16,086 bases of DNA from CALVJJ01 sp045538425 (GCA_045538425.1 JAZSRJ010000027.1:1-16086), one strand, 5' to 3'. Positions 1 through 7,407 are shown, counted from the first letter of the stretch. Numbers and translations: made by a program. Notes: generated by a model from the letters alone, not told the origin.

Positions 1-69
1 AAGGGTGTGGACAGCGCGAAGTGGTACAATAGTGGCGCAGTATATTTCGCCATGAATGAACAATACTAG
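1..69 (+). CDS. 3' end of an unrecognised upstream gene, cut by the window edge
   Basis: The first reading frame is open from base 1 and encodes 22 residues ending in AVYFAMNEQY before two consecutive TAG stops at 67-72. The stretch contains KWYNSGAVYF, which looks like a real beta-rich protein segment rather than random translation. It overlaps the next reading frame (56-442) by 14 bases in a different frame. The simplest reading is that both belong to one gene interrupted by a 4-bp duplication at 52-60. A genuine short C-terminus with an overlapping downstream gene is also possible. The function is not recognisable from this fragment. Confidence 0.45.
   Translation, partial: KGVDSAKWYNSGAVYFAMNEQY
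52..60 (+). repeat. 4-bp tandem duplication (ATGAATGAA) at a reading-frame break
   Basis: ATGA is present twice in tandem, plus one further A. With a single copy, the frame open from base 1 continues without a stop through to 442. With two copies it stops at 67-69. The +1 net shift equals exactly the effect of one extra 4-bp unit, as expected from slipped-strand duplication. Confidence 0.6.
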
Positions 70-442
70 TAGTCTTGAAAATGATGATAATTATGTGAAG
101 ACTAAAGATAATGAATTTGCTTATATTGTGCCGGATGAAGGTGGCGACGGGTATTTGACAGAAAATGATGGCGGTGCATATTTTGATATTCCAAGTTTTA
201 CCATAGAGTTTTTAACTGGAGCGGGGGTCTTTACAGGGGCTGGAGAATACGATCCAATCAGTATTCCAACCATTGCAGATAATGATTGGGAATATAGCAA
301 CAAAGATGTTGTACTAGATGCTAAAAATTATATTCAAGTAACCTTTGCTTTATATGATCTAGATGGTAATCGTTTGATGGATGAATTGCCACTTAGTTTT
401 AGTATGAGTATCTATGATGTTGAAAAAAATACAGAAGAATAA
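56..442 (+). CDS. Acidic protein of unknown function, probably the frameshifted C-terminal part of the gene entering from the left
   Basis: The frame encodes 128 residues rich in Asp, Glu, Gly and aromatic residues, with alternating hydrophobic stretches that suggest a beta-sandwich extracellular or surface domain. I do not recognise the family. The only early start, ATG at 56, has no Shine-Dalgarno sequence, and a TGA sits immediately upstream in frame at 53-55, so independent initiation looks unlikely. Removing one copy of the tetranucleotide duplicated at 52-60 joins the frame open from base 1 directly to this one, reading AVYFAMNNTSSL. I therefore interpret it as the distal half of a disrupted or phase-shifted gene, or as a sequencing error. 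It ends at a TAA just before a strong terminator. It contains no Cys and no membrane segment. Confidence 0.55.
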   Translation: MNNTSSLENDDNYVKTKDNEFAYIVPDEGGDGYLTENDGGAYFDIPSFTIEFLTGAGVFTGAGEYDPISIPTIADNDWEYSNKDVVLDAKNYIQVTFALYDLDGNRLMDELPLSFSMSIYDVEKNTEE

Positions 443-473
443 AAAAGTAAGAGAATGTCCTCTTACTTTTTTT
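441..473. terminator. Bidirectional intrinsic terminator between convergent genes
   Basis: A perfect 13-bp stem (441-453 with 460-472) encloses a 6-nt loop. It has an A-tract on one side and a T-tract on the other, so it can terminate transcription from both directions. It sits between the stop of the plus-strand gene (442) and the stop of the minus-strand lipoprotein gene (476), serving both. Confidence 0.85.
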
Positions 474-475
474 GT

Positions 476-2347
476 TTATGCATTGGTTACATACATCTCT
501 GCAACATATACTTGGTAAGATCCTGCACCTTGTAAAGTGATTTTAATATAATTGCAATTGTTAAGACTATTTGCAATATTGTTAGTAGGTGTGGTGGATG
601 CAGATAGTGTATAGTTGAGTATAAGTCCATCTTCACTATTGGTATAGTTGATGGTTGTACCATTTTGATTTTGGATAGATACAAGGCTGGTGTTGTCAAG
701 TCCAAGTTGTAGGAAATAGTTATTGAAATTGACTGTTTTGTTGCTGAAGATATAGATTTCGGTCATATCAGCAGTGGTATCTATTCTGGTAGGGTTGCCA
801 TTGCTATTGTTGAGTGCAATCACTTCATATTGATCACGAGCAATTGGATTGTACAATGTATTGCTTGCAATTTGATCAAGTAATCCAGTAATAACAACAT
901 CATATGCTTTGTAGTTACGAGCGTTGAGGTAATTTGTAATGGAAAAATTAGAATTTGAATAATTGTTAACTAATGTGATATAAGATTGTCCTAATGTGTT
1001 TTCATAAAGTTGTACAAATTTTCCATTGTTATAATATAGTGAAGGATCTAAGACACTTGTTGATGTTTTATAAATTGCTTGAGCAATTGCAGTTGCAGTT
1101 GTGCCAGCCTCTTTGTCACCCAAATAAGCATCTCCAATGATGCGATTGGCAATGACTTGATACAATACATCATGGTAGGTATCTGCAAAATTGATGCAAT
1201 CTAGATCTGCAATCAATGTAGTGTAATTGCTAGATAGGATCACGTTTTCGCTTGGAAGATTGTTGTAATCAGTGATCTTGTGGTAAGCAATGTAAGCGAT
1301 ATATTGTTTGAGTTTTGTCTTGGCAGTGGTGCTATAATCTGTTGCCCAATTCCAAGCAGTAGTTAGACTATTATTGTTATACTCAAAAACATACGAAATT
1401 CTTCCAGTGCTTTGTTCGCTATACTCCCAAGTACCACTACCGGTGATGGCATTGGCAAAGTTGAGAATACTGTCAATGCTGGTAGATGAGTCACAATATT
1501 CGATGGTGTTATACATGCTACTTAAAAAATATCTAAGACTGAGTGCGTTATCAAAGTTGCCATTCATACTTAATGGATTGATAGCAGCATATTTTGTGCC
1601 ATTAATTTGGACATATGTTGGATGAATAGAACTATCATAAATGATTTTGTTGCCGTTGTTGTCTGTTAGTGGATAACATGCAGCGCCAAGAATGGTATTG
1701 CCTTTTGCATCATAACCGGTATATTTGTTGGTTGGTAGTTTTGCAAAAGAGTTGTTGGAATTGTAAGAAACAAAATCTTTTCCTGTTGCAGGATCAGAAG
1801 TTGTGTATACTTTTAGATCGGTATCAGCTCTTCCATATACCAATTCAAGACGAGTAGCGATTTCGTCTGCAGTGCTATCAATAGCACGATCAACAAGTTG
1901 TGTGTATACTCTATAGCTTCCATCATAGTCTTGGACTGTGTTGCCTGCGCTTGCTACAATAATATTGTTTTGTAATACGTTGGCATATCTCCAGTCATAG
2001 ATAGGGTCAGCTTTAGGGATGGTTTCGGTGACACTGTAACCACATGCTTTACAACTTCTAGATTTTGTTCCGGTAGAGCTTGCGGTTGCAGGGGTAATGA
2101 TAGTCCATGTACCAAAGTTGTGGTCAGCAAGTAATCTTTCACCACAATCGCACACTTGCCAGTGTTCGTCTACGTCATAAAAATATTTCCCAAAACTATG
2201 AGTGTGATCAGTTGGGATATCTGTACCAGATGGGGTATCAGATTGTGAGTAGTCTGGAACTTCAGGCTTACAAGCAGTCATTCCAAAACTGCTGATAGCA
2301 AGTCCACCACATAGAAGTAAAGCAACAAGACCTTTCTTTAATTTCAT
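476..2347 (-). CDS. Surface lipoprotein with two N-terminal Cys-pair (zinc-ribbon-like) modules, function unknown
   Basis: The start at 2347 is chosen over an upstream in-frame start because GGAGA lies at the right distance before it and the signal peptide then begins with MKLKK. This gives 623 residues. Residues 1-25 form a lipoprotein signal ending in lipobox GMTAC, with Cys26 as the expected lipidated residue; an acidic, Ser/Pro-rich linker follows. Residues 47-112 hold two linked modules of a kind frequent in surface proteins of gut Firmicutes: H-x-H with H-W-x-x-C-x-C-G (Cys66, Cys68), then R-x-C-x-x-C-G-Y (Cys99, Cys102) and an IP end. The remaining roughly 500 residues are rich in Asn, Thr, Tyr and Ser, with a C-terminal beta-rich segment, and I do not recognise a domain there. 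The gene is monocistronic, with its own promoter and terminator. The product is probably anchored outside the membrane; binding or envelope roles are only guesses. Confidence 0.85.
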   Translation of the reverse strand: MKLKKGLVALLLCGGLAISSFGMTACKPEVPDYSQSDTPSGTDIPTDHTHSFGKYFYDVDEHWQVCDCGERLLADHNFGTWTIITPATASSTGTKSRSCKACGYSVTETIPKADPIYDWRYANVLQNNIIVASAGNTVQDYDGSYRVYTQLVDRAIDSTADEIATRLELVYGRADTDLKVYTTSDPATGKDFVSYNSNNSFAKLPTNKYTGYDAKGNTILGAACYPLTDNNGNKIIYDSSIHPTYVQINGTKYAAINPLSMNGNFDNALSLRYFLSSMYNTIEYCDSSTSIDSILNFANAITGSGTWEYSEQSTGRISYVFEYNNNSLTTAWNWATDYSTTAKTKLKQYIAYIAYHKITDYNNLPSENVILSSNYTTLIADLDCINFADTYHDVLYQVIANRIIGDAYLGDKEAGTTATAIAQAIYKTSTSVLDPSLYYNNGKFVQLYENTLGQSYITLVNNYSNSNFSITNYLNARNYKAYDVVITGLLDQIASNTLYNPIARDQYEVIALNNSNGNPTRIDTTADMTEIYIFSNKTVNFNNYFLQLGLDNTSLVSIQNQNGTTINYTNSEDGLILNYTLSASTTPTNNIANSLNNCNYIKITLQGAGSYQVYVAEMYVTNA

Positions 2348-2404
2348 ATGATTCTCCTTTTTTGTTTTGCTTTTGTTAGACAGCAAAATACTTATTGTAC
2401 CTAT

Positions 2405-2433
2405 ATTATACCTTATCTCAAAACATTTTGCAA
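2405..2433 (-). promoter_or_regulatory. Sigma-A-like promoter of the lipoprotein gene
   Basis: On the minus strand, TTGCAA (2428-2433) is followed by a 17-bp spacer and a perfect TATAAT (2405-2410). This places the transcription start near 2398, about 50 nt before the ATG at 2347. Confidence 0.75.
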
Positions 2434-2514
2434 TACCTAATTTTGAAATATTTGGTTACGGTGTGAAAGTGGAAGATTGGTTATAAAAAAGAGATAAATA
2501 TTGTAGAACAATAC

Positions 2515-2543
2515 TTGTTGTTTTTTGGGGTTTGTGATATACT
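2515..2543 (+). promoter_or_regulatory. Sigma-A-like promoter with extended -10, for the 2591-4462 gene
   Basis: TTGTTG (2515-2520), a 17-bp spacer and TATACT (2538-2543) preceded by TGA give an extended -10 element. The predicted start is near 2550, about 40 nt before the ATG. It is divergent from the lipoprotein promoter at 2405-2433. Confidence 0.65.
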
Positions 2544-2590
2544 ATGGGTGTAGAATATTTTTTAATCAAAAATGATTGACTGGAGGATAT

Positions 2591-4462
2591 ATGCAAGACG
2601 AAAGAATCAATGATACTGGTATGGATGCTGTGATGACTGCTAAGATCCATGACAATAGACTTCTTGGTCGTATGAATGATCATAATCAATATGTTTTGCC
2701 TGCTCAAGTACTCGAAGAATTGATTAGAGCGAAAAAATATCTTGAAAAGAAAGTTTTGGATACTATCTATCTATCTTGTCATCTAACCAGAGTAGAAAAA
2801 GATCTAACCATTATGATGAATTACCAAGTCACAAAAGATGGTATGTACGTTGTGGTTAATTGGGCACTACTTGAAGAAGTATATATTGCTGATGGCATGA
2901 TGACCAATCAAATTATTAGTTCGATCTGTAGCAATACATATCCTTATAGTGATGACGTATTATTCCGTGCTTTTGCGGACTTTAACGTATATATTAAAGA
3001 TCAAGATAGTGGCGAAGAAAAACGTCTTGATTCGAAAGATCAAATGCCTTTTTCTGAGATTATTATTCAATACAATATGGCGGTAGATACTCTTCTTAAG
3101 AAGAAAATGAAAAAACTCTACAACCAAACATGTGCAAAACAATTACAAAAATTGAAACAACTAGGCACTCCTTATTCTATTGCAGTTCTACAAGAAATTG
3201 ATAACGGGGTACAACTCTATCTTTCTTTGCAAGAAGCGGAAGGGAATATTGTTGATGGCATTGAAGATAAGGTGATGCTAGATATTATCAACAATGCAGT
3301 AGAAAAAGTGGATGTTACTTTAACAGATGCTAATTTGGGCGGACAAAAAGAATTTTTAGAGTACCGCAATGAAGTATATGCAGACTTCCGTGCTACTACA
3401 AAACAATTGGAAGAAGATGCGCAAAGCAAAATTGTTAAAGCAACAGCCAAAGAAGATAAAGCACAAATGTTATCTTACTTAGAAGTGATTAGCGAAGCTG
3501 AAAAGAATGCACCAAGTGAAACCATTGATTTGGGAATATATTTGTCTGACAAAACAACGCAAGAACTTAAAAACTCCCAAAATAATCGTGGAATACGCAT
3601 GTACGAACAAATGCTTGCTGGCTTGGGTAATATAGCGGAAGTTGATAACAAAAAGGGTAATATAGCGGAAGTGAGTGGTAAAACGGCAAGATTGGATGCC
3701 ACTGCTAGTGCACTGATGAGAGGAAAAGGTAAGTCTGTGGAAGTAGAGGAAATGCATCCAGATGAGCGTACCATTAGTCTTGAAAAAACAGCACCTTCAC
3801 AAGGTGCTGAAGTACAAACTTCTGGTAAAAAACCAGCTGCAAAAACTTCTGAAGTTACATCAAAACCAGCGAAGAGTACTGAGAAGAAAGCAGGGAAGAG
3901 TGGTTCTGTAAACACTGCTAGTAACACGACTTCGTCTAAAAAATCAACAGATAATGAATCAGCCAAACCCACAGCCTCTAGAACTTACGGAGAAATTGTT
4001 GAGATAGTAGAAGCTTCTGAAAAAAATACTGCGAGTTCAACGGGAAATAAGCCACAGGTTGCTTCAACAACTTCTACAAAACGTACTGATAAACCAACAT
4101 CTCCATCTCCACAAAAACAAGGGGAAGAGAAGTCTGCTTCAACCACCACTCAAACACAATCATCAGTAGTGTCTCAACAACAATCTTCTGTTGAGAAAGA
4201 AGAAGATCCAATGGCTCTATTGGACGAAGTTTTGAAGACAAATGAAGCGGAAGAAAATACAGAAAGAGAGAATGTTGAAGATCTTGGATTGACTGAGGCT
4301 AGTGAATTATTACAAGTCACACAAATGAGAGAAAGAAAGAAGACTGAAGATTTTGGATTGACTGAGGCTAGTGAATTATTACAAGATATGGATGACGAAC
4401 AGTCTGAAGCGGAAACAAATAGAGAAAAAGAATCGGAAGCAGAAAATATATTGGGTATCTAA
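2591..4462 (+). CDS. Cytoplasmic protein of unknown function with a long disordered tail and duplicated C-terminal motif
   Basis: ATG at 2591 is preceded by GGAGG and is preferred to the TTG at 2576, which lies upstream of that Shine-Dalgarno. The product has 623 residues, with no signal peptide or membrane segment. Residues 1-340 look folded, mixed alpha/beta with charged helices, and begin with a segment reading LLGRMNDHNQYVLPAQVLEE. From about residue 365 the chain becomes a low-complexity Ser/Thr/Lys/Pro/Gln tail of roughly 250 residues, then turns acidic. Near the end the motif E-D-[LF]-G-L-T-E-A-S-E-L-L-Q occurs twice (563-575 and 586-598); an earlier GNIAEV segment is also tandemly repeated (346-351 and 356-361). 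I do not recognise the family. The tail-plus-short-motif design suggests a scaffold or adaptor that presents a docking peptide, but this is inference. The gene is monocistronic between its own promoter and terminator. Confidence 0.85.
   Translation: MQDERINDTGMDAVMTAKIHDNRLLGRMNDHNQYVLPAQVLEELIRAKKYLEKKVLDTIYLSCHLTRVEKDLTIMMNYQVTKDGMYVVVNWALLEEVYIADGMMTNQIISSICSNTYPYSDDVLFRAFADFNVYIKDQDSGEEKRLDSKDQMPFSEIIIQYNMAVDTLLKKKMKKLYNQTCAKQLQKLKQLGTPYSIAVLQEIDNGVQLYLSLQEAEGNIVDGIEDKVMLDIINNAVEKVDVTLTDANLGGQKEFLEYRNEVYADFRATTKQLEEDAQSKIVKATAKEDKAQMLSYLEVISEAEKNAPSETIDLGIYLSDKTTQELKNSQNNRGIRMYEQMLAGLGNIAEVDNKKGNIAEVSGKTARLDATASALMRGKGKSVEVEEMHPDERTISLEKTAPSQGAEVQTSGKKPAAKTSEVTSKPAKSTEKKAGKSGSVNTASNTTSSKKSTDNESAKPTASRTYGEIVEIVEASEKNTASSTGNKPQVASTTSTKRTDKPTSPSPQKQGEEKSASTTTQTQSSVVSQQQSSVEKEEDPMALLDEVLKTNEAEENTERENVEDLGLTEASELLQVTQMRERKKTEDFGLTEASELLQDMDDEQSEAETNREKESEAENILGI
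3625..3672 (+). repeat. Tandem repeat, 30-bp period, inside a coding region
   Basis: An identical 18-base block occurs at 3625-3642 and 3655-3672 and encodes GNIAEV twice. It marks the junction between the folded N-terminal part and the disordered tail of the 2591-4462 protein. It looks like a recent in-frame duplication. Confidence 0.7.
4277..4385 (+). repeat. Duplicated 40-bp block with 69-bp period encoding a repeated peptide motif
   Basis: The blocks 4277-4316 and 4346-4385 match at 39 of 40 positions. They encode the 13-residue motif ending in LTEASELLQ twice, separated by ten charged residues. The period of 69 bp equals 23 codons, so the frame is preserved. Confidence 0.75.
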
Positions 4463-4467
4463 ATATG

Positions 4468-4496
4468 AAAAAGACACATTGATTTGTGTCTTTTTT
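4468..4496 (+). terminator. Intrinsic terminator after the 2591-4462 gene
   Basis: An 11-bp perfect stem (4468-4478 with 4485-4495), a 6-nt loop and a run of six T directly follow the stop codon at 4460-4462. Confidence 0.8.
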
Positions 4497-4524
4497 GTAT
4501 GGATTGGTATCAATTGTATATACT
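4495..4524 (+). promoter_or_regulatory. Possible promoter of the first camelysin-like gene
   Basis: TTGTAT (4495-4500), an 18-bp spacer and TATACT (4519-4524) lie just upstream of the Shine-Dalgarno at 4533-4538. The -35 box overlaps the T-tract of the preceding terminator. The -10 is good and the -35 is weak. Confidence 0.45.
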
Positions 4525-4546
4525 AACCTTAAAGGTGGGTATAGGT

Positions 4547-5092
4547 ATGAAACAAGAAAAGCAATCAAAAAAAGAAAAGAAACCTTTTCAAATTGCTGTT
4601 GTTGTGTTAAGTATTTTGCTGGCGTTGAGTGTTGCTGGGTATGGTTTTGTTTTTTTTGTTAATGAAAAACATCGTGCAGATATTACACTTGGAGATCAGT
4701 TGACAATTGCAACAGTCAGCAATGGAAGTGCAACAGGGTATATTATTTATCCAAGCATTGCTTTGCCTGGTGTAGAATATTCACAATCTATCTCTTTTAA
4801 TGTAACCGAATATAGTTTTCTTAGAGCTAAAGTCGTGTGTGTGCATGACGATGAAGTGGAGTTGGTCAAAATAACAACCAATGATGATTGGCTGGCTGGT
4901 GAAGATGGGTATTGGTATTATGTGGGAGAGATGAAAAATATCATAGATTTTACACAATCAATAGTTCTTCCATCTGCGTTATCAGATCAAAGACAATCCA
5001 ATATTATTAGTGTTGTGGTGGAGAGTATTGTGGATATTGATAATGCTTTGGATGTTTGGCAGACAGCACCAAGTGAATGGGGTAAAAATTAA
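4547..5092 (+). CDS. Membrane-anchored camelysin/TasA-like protein (paralogue 1)
   Basis: ATG at 4547 follows AGGTGG with good spacing and gives 181 residues. A Lys/Gln-rich cytoplasmic start (1-13) leads into a single hydrophobic helix (about 14-38), followed by an extracellular beta-rich domain. The end of the helix has an aromatic stretch (GYGFVFFVN) where the SipW-type signal of the next gene has GGTLAWFAD. It resembles a degenerate version of that signal and is probably an uncleaved anchor. Two motifs are shared with its neighbours: DGYWYYVG at 120-127 and a C-terminal W-x-T-x-P-x-x-W (Trp171, Trp178). The hydrophobic strand ISVVVESIV precedes the latter, as in the related proteins. The assignment to a TasA/camelysin-like fold rests on this similarity to the neighbour and is moderate. 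It appears to have its own promoter; no convincing terminator follows. Confidence 0.75.
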   Translation: MKQEKQSKKEKKPFQIAVVVLSILLALSVAGYGFVFFVNEKHRADITLGDQLTIATVSNGSATGYIIYPSIALPGVEYSQSISFNVTEYSFLRAKVVCVHDDEVELVKITTNDDWLAGEDGYWYYVGEMKNIIDFTQSIVLPSALSDQRQSNIISVVVESIVDIDNALDVWQTAPSEWGKN

Positions 5093-5208
5093 CCATTAAA
5101 AAGTATTGTGAATAATGGCTTTGTTTCGATGTTTATCCAATATTGTAATCTAGTATTTTAGAATAAAACCAAGCAGAAAATATTTTTGAAAAAAATACAA
5201 TAAAAGAT

Positions 5209-5237
5209 TTGCTATTTTGTCTTGAATACTCTATAAT
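5209..5237 (+). promoter_or_regulatory. Sigma-A-like promoter of the TasA-like gene
   Basis: TTGCTA (5209-5214), a 17-bp spacer and a perfect TATAAT (5232-5237) place the start near 5244, about 30 nt before the ATG. The Shine-Dalgarno AGGAGA precedes ATG 5275 with 6-nt spacing. Confidence 0.7.
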
Positions 5238-5274
5238 ATAGGTGTCGAATGAAGAAATTTTATAGGAGATAAAA

Positions 5275-6009
5275 ATGGAAAAAGCAAAATCATGGAATAT
5301 TAAGACTTTAATCATTGGACTTCTTAGTGTATTATTGATTGTTTCGGTTGCTGTGGGAGGCACTCTTGCTTGGTTTGCAGACAATGATACTTCTACTGGA
5401 AAACTCACCATGGGTGGATCAGTTCTTGTTGATTTAGGTAATAGTGCAACTGGAAGTTATACTGACAAAACCACAACCAACATTGAGTTTACTGGTACCA
5501 ATCTTGTACCTAACCAACCAATCAATACCAATATCCAAGTTAATGTTGCACAAAGTACAACCAACGCATATCTTAGATTGAAAGTTGATGTTGAAGCTGG
5601 TGAAGACAATGAGGCTCAAGCAGATGCTATGAAGACAGAGATGTTGAAACAAATGCAATCTGCTGCTGGTAAAAATGGTTGGAAGTTGTTTAGTGATGGC
5701 TTCTACTATTATGTTGGTGGTTCTATTACTGAAACTTATACTGCTGGTGCTTTGGATACAACACAAGCATCAAAAGTAGATTCTTCTACAGCTGCTAGCA
5801 ACATTAAGTTCATTGTTAGTGATGCTGCTGACGCTCAAATGAGATTGCCAAGCACTTGGACCAATGACTATGCTTTAGCTGAAGTTGAGGTGACAATTAC
5901 AGTTCAAGCAATCCAAACCAACTACATTGACGACAATGATAGTGCCGGTACAGAAGAACATACAGTTACACAAGTTGCTGCTGTTATGGACGAAGCTTTT
6001 ACAGCTTAA
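5275..6009 (+). CDS. TasA/camelysin-like secreted protein with SipW-type signal peptide (paralogue 2)
   Basis: The 244-residue product starts with MEKAKSWNIK, then a hydrophobic core that ends in VGGTLAWFADND at about 27-38. This is the hallmark of signal peptides processed by SipW-type signal peptidases in TasA, TapA and camelysin-family proteins. After it come a Gly/Thr-rich strand region and the segment TGTNLVPNQPINTNIQVNV, which matches the family pattern of a L-x-P-G/N-x-x-I strand followed by an Asn-rich beta strand. DGFYYYVG lies at 141-148 and LPSTW at 191-195, with the strand EVEVTITVQAIQ near 204-215. Members of this family build extracellular protein fibres or act as surface metalloprotease-like proteins; I see no HExxH zinc motif, so a structural role is favoured. 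Codon use and the strong promoter suggest high expression. The cognate SipW is not in the window. Confidence 0.82.
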   Translation: MEKAKSWNIKTLIIGLLSVLLIVSVAVGGTLAWFADNDTSTGKLTMGGSVLVDLGNSATGSYTDKTTTNIEFTGTNLVPNQPINTNIQVNVAQSTTNAYLRLKVDVEAGEDNEAQADAMKTEMLKQMQSAAGKNGWKLFSDGFYYYVGGSITETYTAGALDTTQASKVDSSTAASNIKFIVSDAADAQMRLPSTWTNDYALAEVEVTITVQAIQTNYIDDNDSAGTEEHTVTQVAAVMDEAFTA

Positions 6010-6024
6010 TTAAAAACAAGAATT

Positions 6025-6050
6025 AAAGTATGGCATTGCCATACTTTTTT
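6025..6050 (+). terminator. Intrinsic terminator after the TasA-like gene
   Basis: A 10-bp perfect stem (6025-6034 with 6038-6047), a 3-nt loop and a T-tract to 6050 lie 16 nt after the stop codon. Confidence 0.85.
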
Positions 6051-6091
6051 GTTGCGTATCAACAATCGTGTAGAAAATCATAAGAAATCTT

Positions 6092-6120
6092 TTGTTTTTT
6101 TTGTCTTTCTATAGTATACT
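6092..6120 (+). promoter_or_regulatory. Possible promoter of the 6172-9369 gene pair
   Basis: TTGTTT (6092-6097), a 17-bp spacer and TATACT (6115-6120) form a plausible sigma-A promoter. An overlapping TATAAT at 6120-6125 could also act as the -10 but lacks a well-placed -35. The predicted start is near 6127. Confidence 0.5.
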
Positions 6121-6171
6121 ATAATAGATAAAGTGGACAAACTGGGAATATAAATAGGAAAATGGAAAACT

Positions 6172-7356
6172 ATGTCAGATAAAAAGCATGAAGACTTAAT
6201 GTCAAAAATTAATGAACTGCAACGAAAGAGGCTAGAAGAGAAAAAACGAGCCGAACAAGAAGCAAGTCAGGTCGAACAACCAAAAAGCAAGTTTGATTTT
6301 CGTGCAGTGCTTGCCGAATCGCAAAGACTTCGTGCAGAACAATTGCAACAAGAAGCGCAACAAACACAATCTGTGGCCCAAACACCCACTCCAACAACAC
6401 AAGACACTTTATCAAATCAACCAAAACAACAAGATCCAGAATGGGAAGGCTTGTCTGCAGCTGAACGTTTGGAGAGATTGTCAAAACGTGCAGATGGTGA
6501 GGAAGATGTTGTTTTAACGGAAAAAGATCTTATTGATCGTCAAAATAGAGAATTGTTGCTCAGTGCAAAACAAAAAGAAAGCGCTGAACAAAAATTAAAT
6601 AAAAGAAGACGCAGAAGATTATTGGTATGGATATCTATTTTACTAGCTATGATTTTTTTGATTGCTGGCAGTCTATATTGGGTATACATGACTTGGATCA
6701 ATCCACCAAGTGATGGAACAACACGTGTTAGTATTAGTATTGATGGTAGAGAATATCCAGATGGAGATATCTATGATTTTGTGTTTGCCGATGGAGCTCT
6801 TGCGCCGGGAGATACTATTACCAACGAAATTGCCATTGTCAATGGGTTTTCAAGTGCCGATAAAGGCAATTGGGAAGTTGTCTATGTGCGTTTTAGAGTA
6901 GATGCGTATTATAGGGGTAAGTCCTATAATGAGATTTTGAAAGTCAATGTAGACGATCAATACTGGTATCATTATGATGCAGAAGTTGAGAATGCACTGA
7001 TCAATGATTGGGATGGACTACCATATTGTAGAGAAGATGATGGATGGTTCTATTATGCAGATCAATTAAATCCAAGAGAAGTAACACAAAAAATGTTTGA
7101 ATCCATCGAATTGTTGGGAGATGTGATTGATAATTCATTCAGTGGTAAAGAATTGTCACTTTGTATTACGGTTCAATCCATAAGTGTAAAAAATCATCAA
7201 TCAATCGTAACAAGATTTGATTATGGTACAAGTGAAGATATCAATATTTGGGCGGGTAACTCACAAGGTATTTATGATACCGAAATGAAGACTGTTTGGT
7301 CTACTTGTCCAGAGAGTTGGTTGATTCATCTTAGAGAAAAATATGGAAGATCTTAA
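6172..7356 (+). CDS. Camelysin-like membrane protein with a long coiled-coil cytoplasmic arm (paralogue 3)
   Basis: The 394-residue product has three parts. Residues 1-149 are cytoplasmic: Lys/Glu/Gln/Ala-rich coiled-coil segments with a Gln/Thr/Pro linker (about 65-90), closing in a run of five Arg (145-149). Residues 150-172 form the only membrane helix, and the Arg run orients the N-terminus inside. The outer domain (about 175-394) has an ALAPGDTITNEIAIVN segment typical of the camelysin/TasA fold, DGWFYY at 290-295, the strand LCITVQSISV and W-S-T-C-P-E-S-W (Trp376, Trp383), mirroring paralogue 1. The start at 6172 has only a weak AGGA upstream. With no terminator and a 51-bp gap, it is probably co-transcribed with the transglutaminase-like lipoprotein. 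The cytoplasmic arm is unusual for this family and could connect the surface module to internal partners; that is inference. Confidence 0.78.
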   Translation: MSDKKHEDLMSKINELQRKRLEEKKRAEQEASQVEQPKSKFDFRAVLAESQRLRAEQLQQEAQQTQSVAQTPTPTTQDTLSNQPKQQDPEWEGLSAAERLERLSKRADGEEDVVLTEKDLIDRQNRELLLSAKQKESAEQKLNKRRRRRLLVWISILLAMIFLIAGSLYWVYMTWINPPSDGTTRVSISIDGREYPDGDIYDFVFADGALAPGDTITNEIAIVNGFSSADKGNWEVVYVRFRVDAYYRGKSYNEILKVNVDDQYWYHYDAEVENALINDWDGLPYCREDDGWFYYADQLNPREVTQKMFESIELLGDVIDNSFSGKELSLCITVQSISVKNHQSIVTRFDYGTSEDINIWAGNSQGIYDTEMKTVWSTCPESWLIHLREKYGRS

Positions 7357-7407
7357 GGATTGGATGAAAAAGAGGAAAATAACATATATTACTAAAAGGA
7401 GGAGCAA

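Noticed and set aside
3475..3972. Antisense open frame of 165 codons on the minus strand
   Set aside because: It lies opposite the low-complexity Ser/Thr/Lys part of the 2591-4462 gene, has no ribosome site or promoter, and its composition follows from the complementary strand's codon pattern.
5093..5118. Possible terminator after the first camelysin-like gene (CCATTA ... TAATGG)
   Set aside because: The stem is only 6 bp with a 14-nt loop and no proper T-tract, so it is too weak to call.
6162..6182. Six-codon frame (MENYVR) overlapping the start of the 6172 gene, as a regulatory leader peptide
   Set aside because: Its AGGA is only about 3 nt from the ATG, too close for initiation, and no downstream structure supports attenuation.
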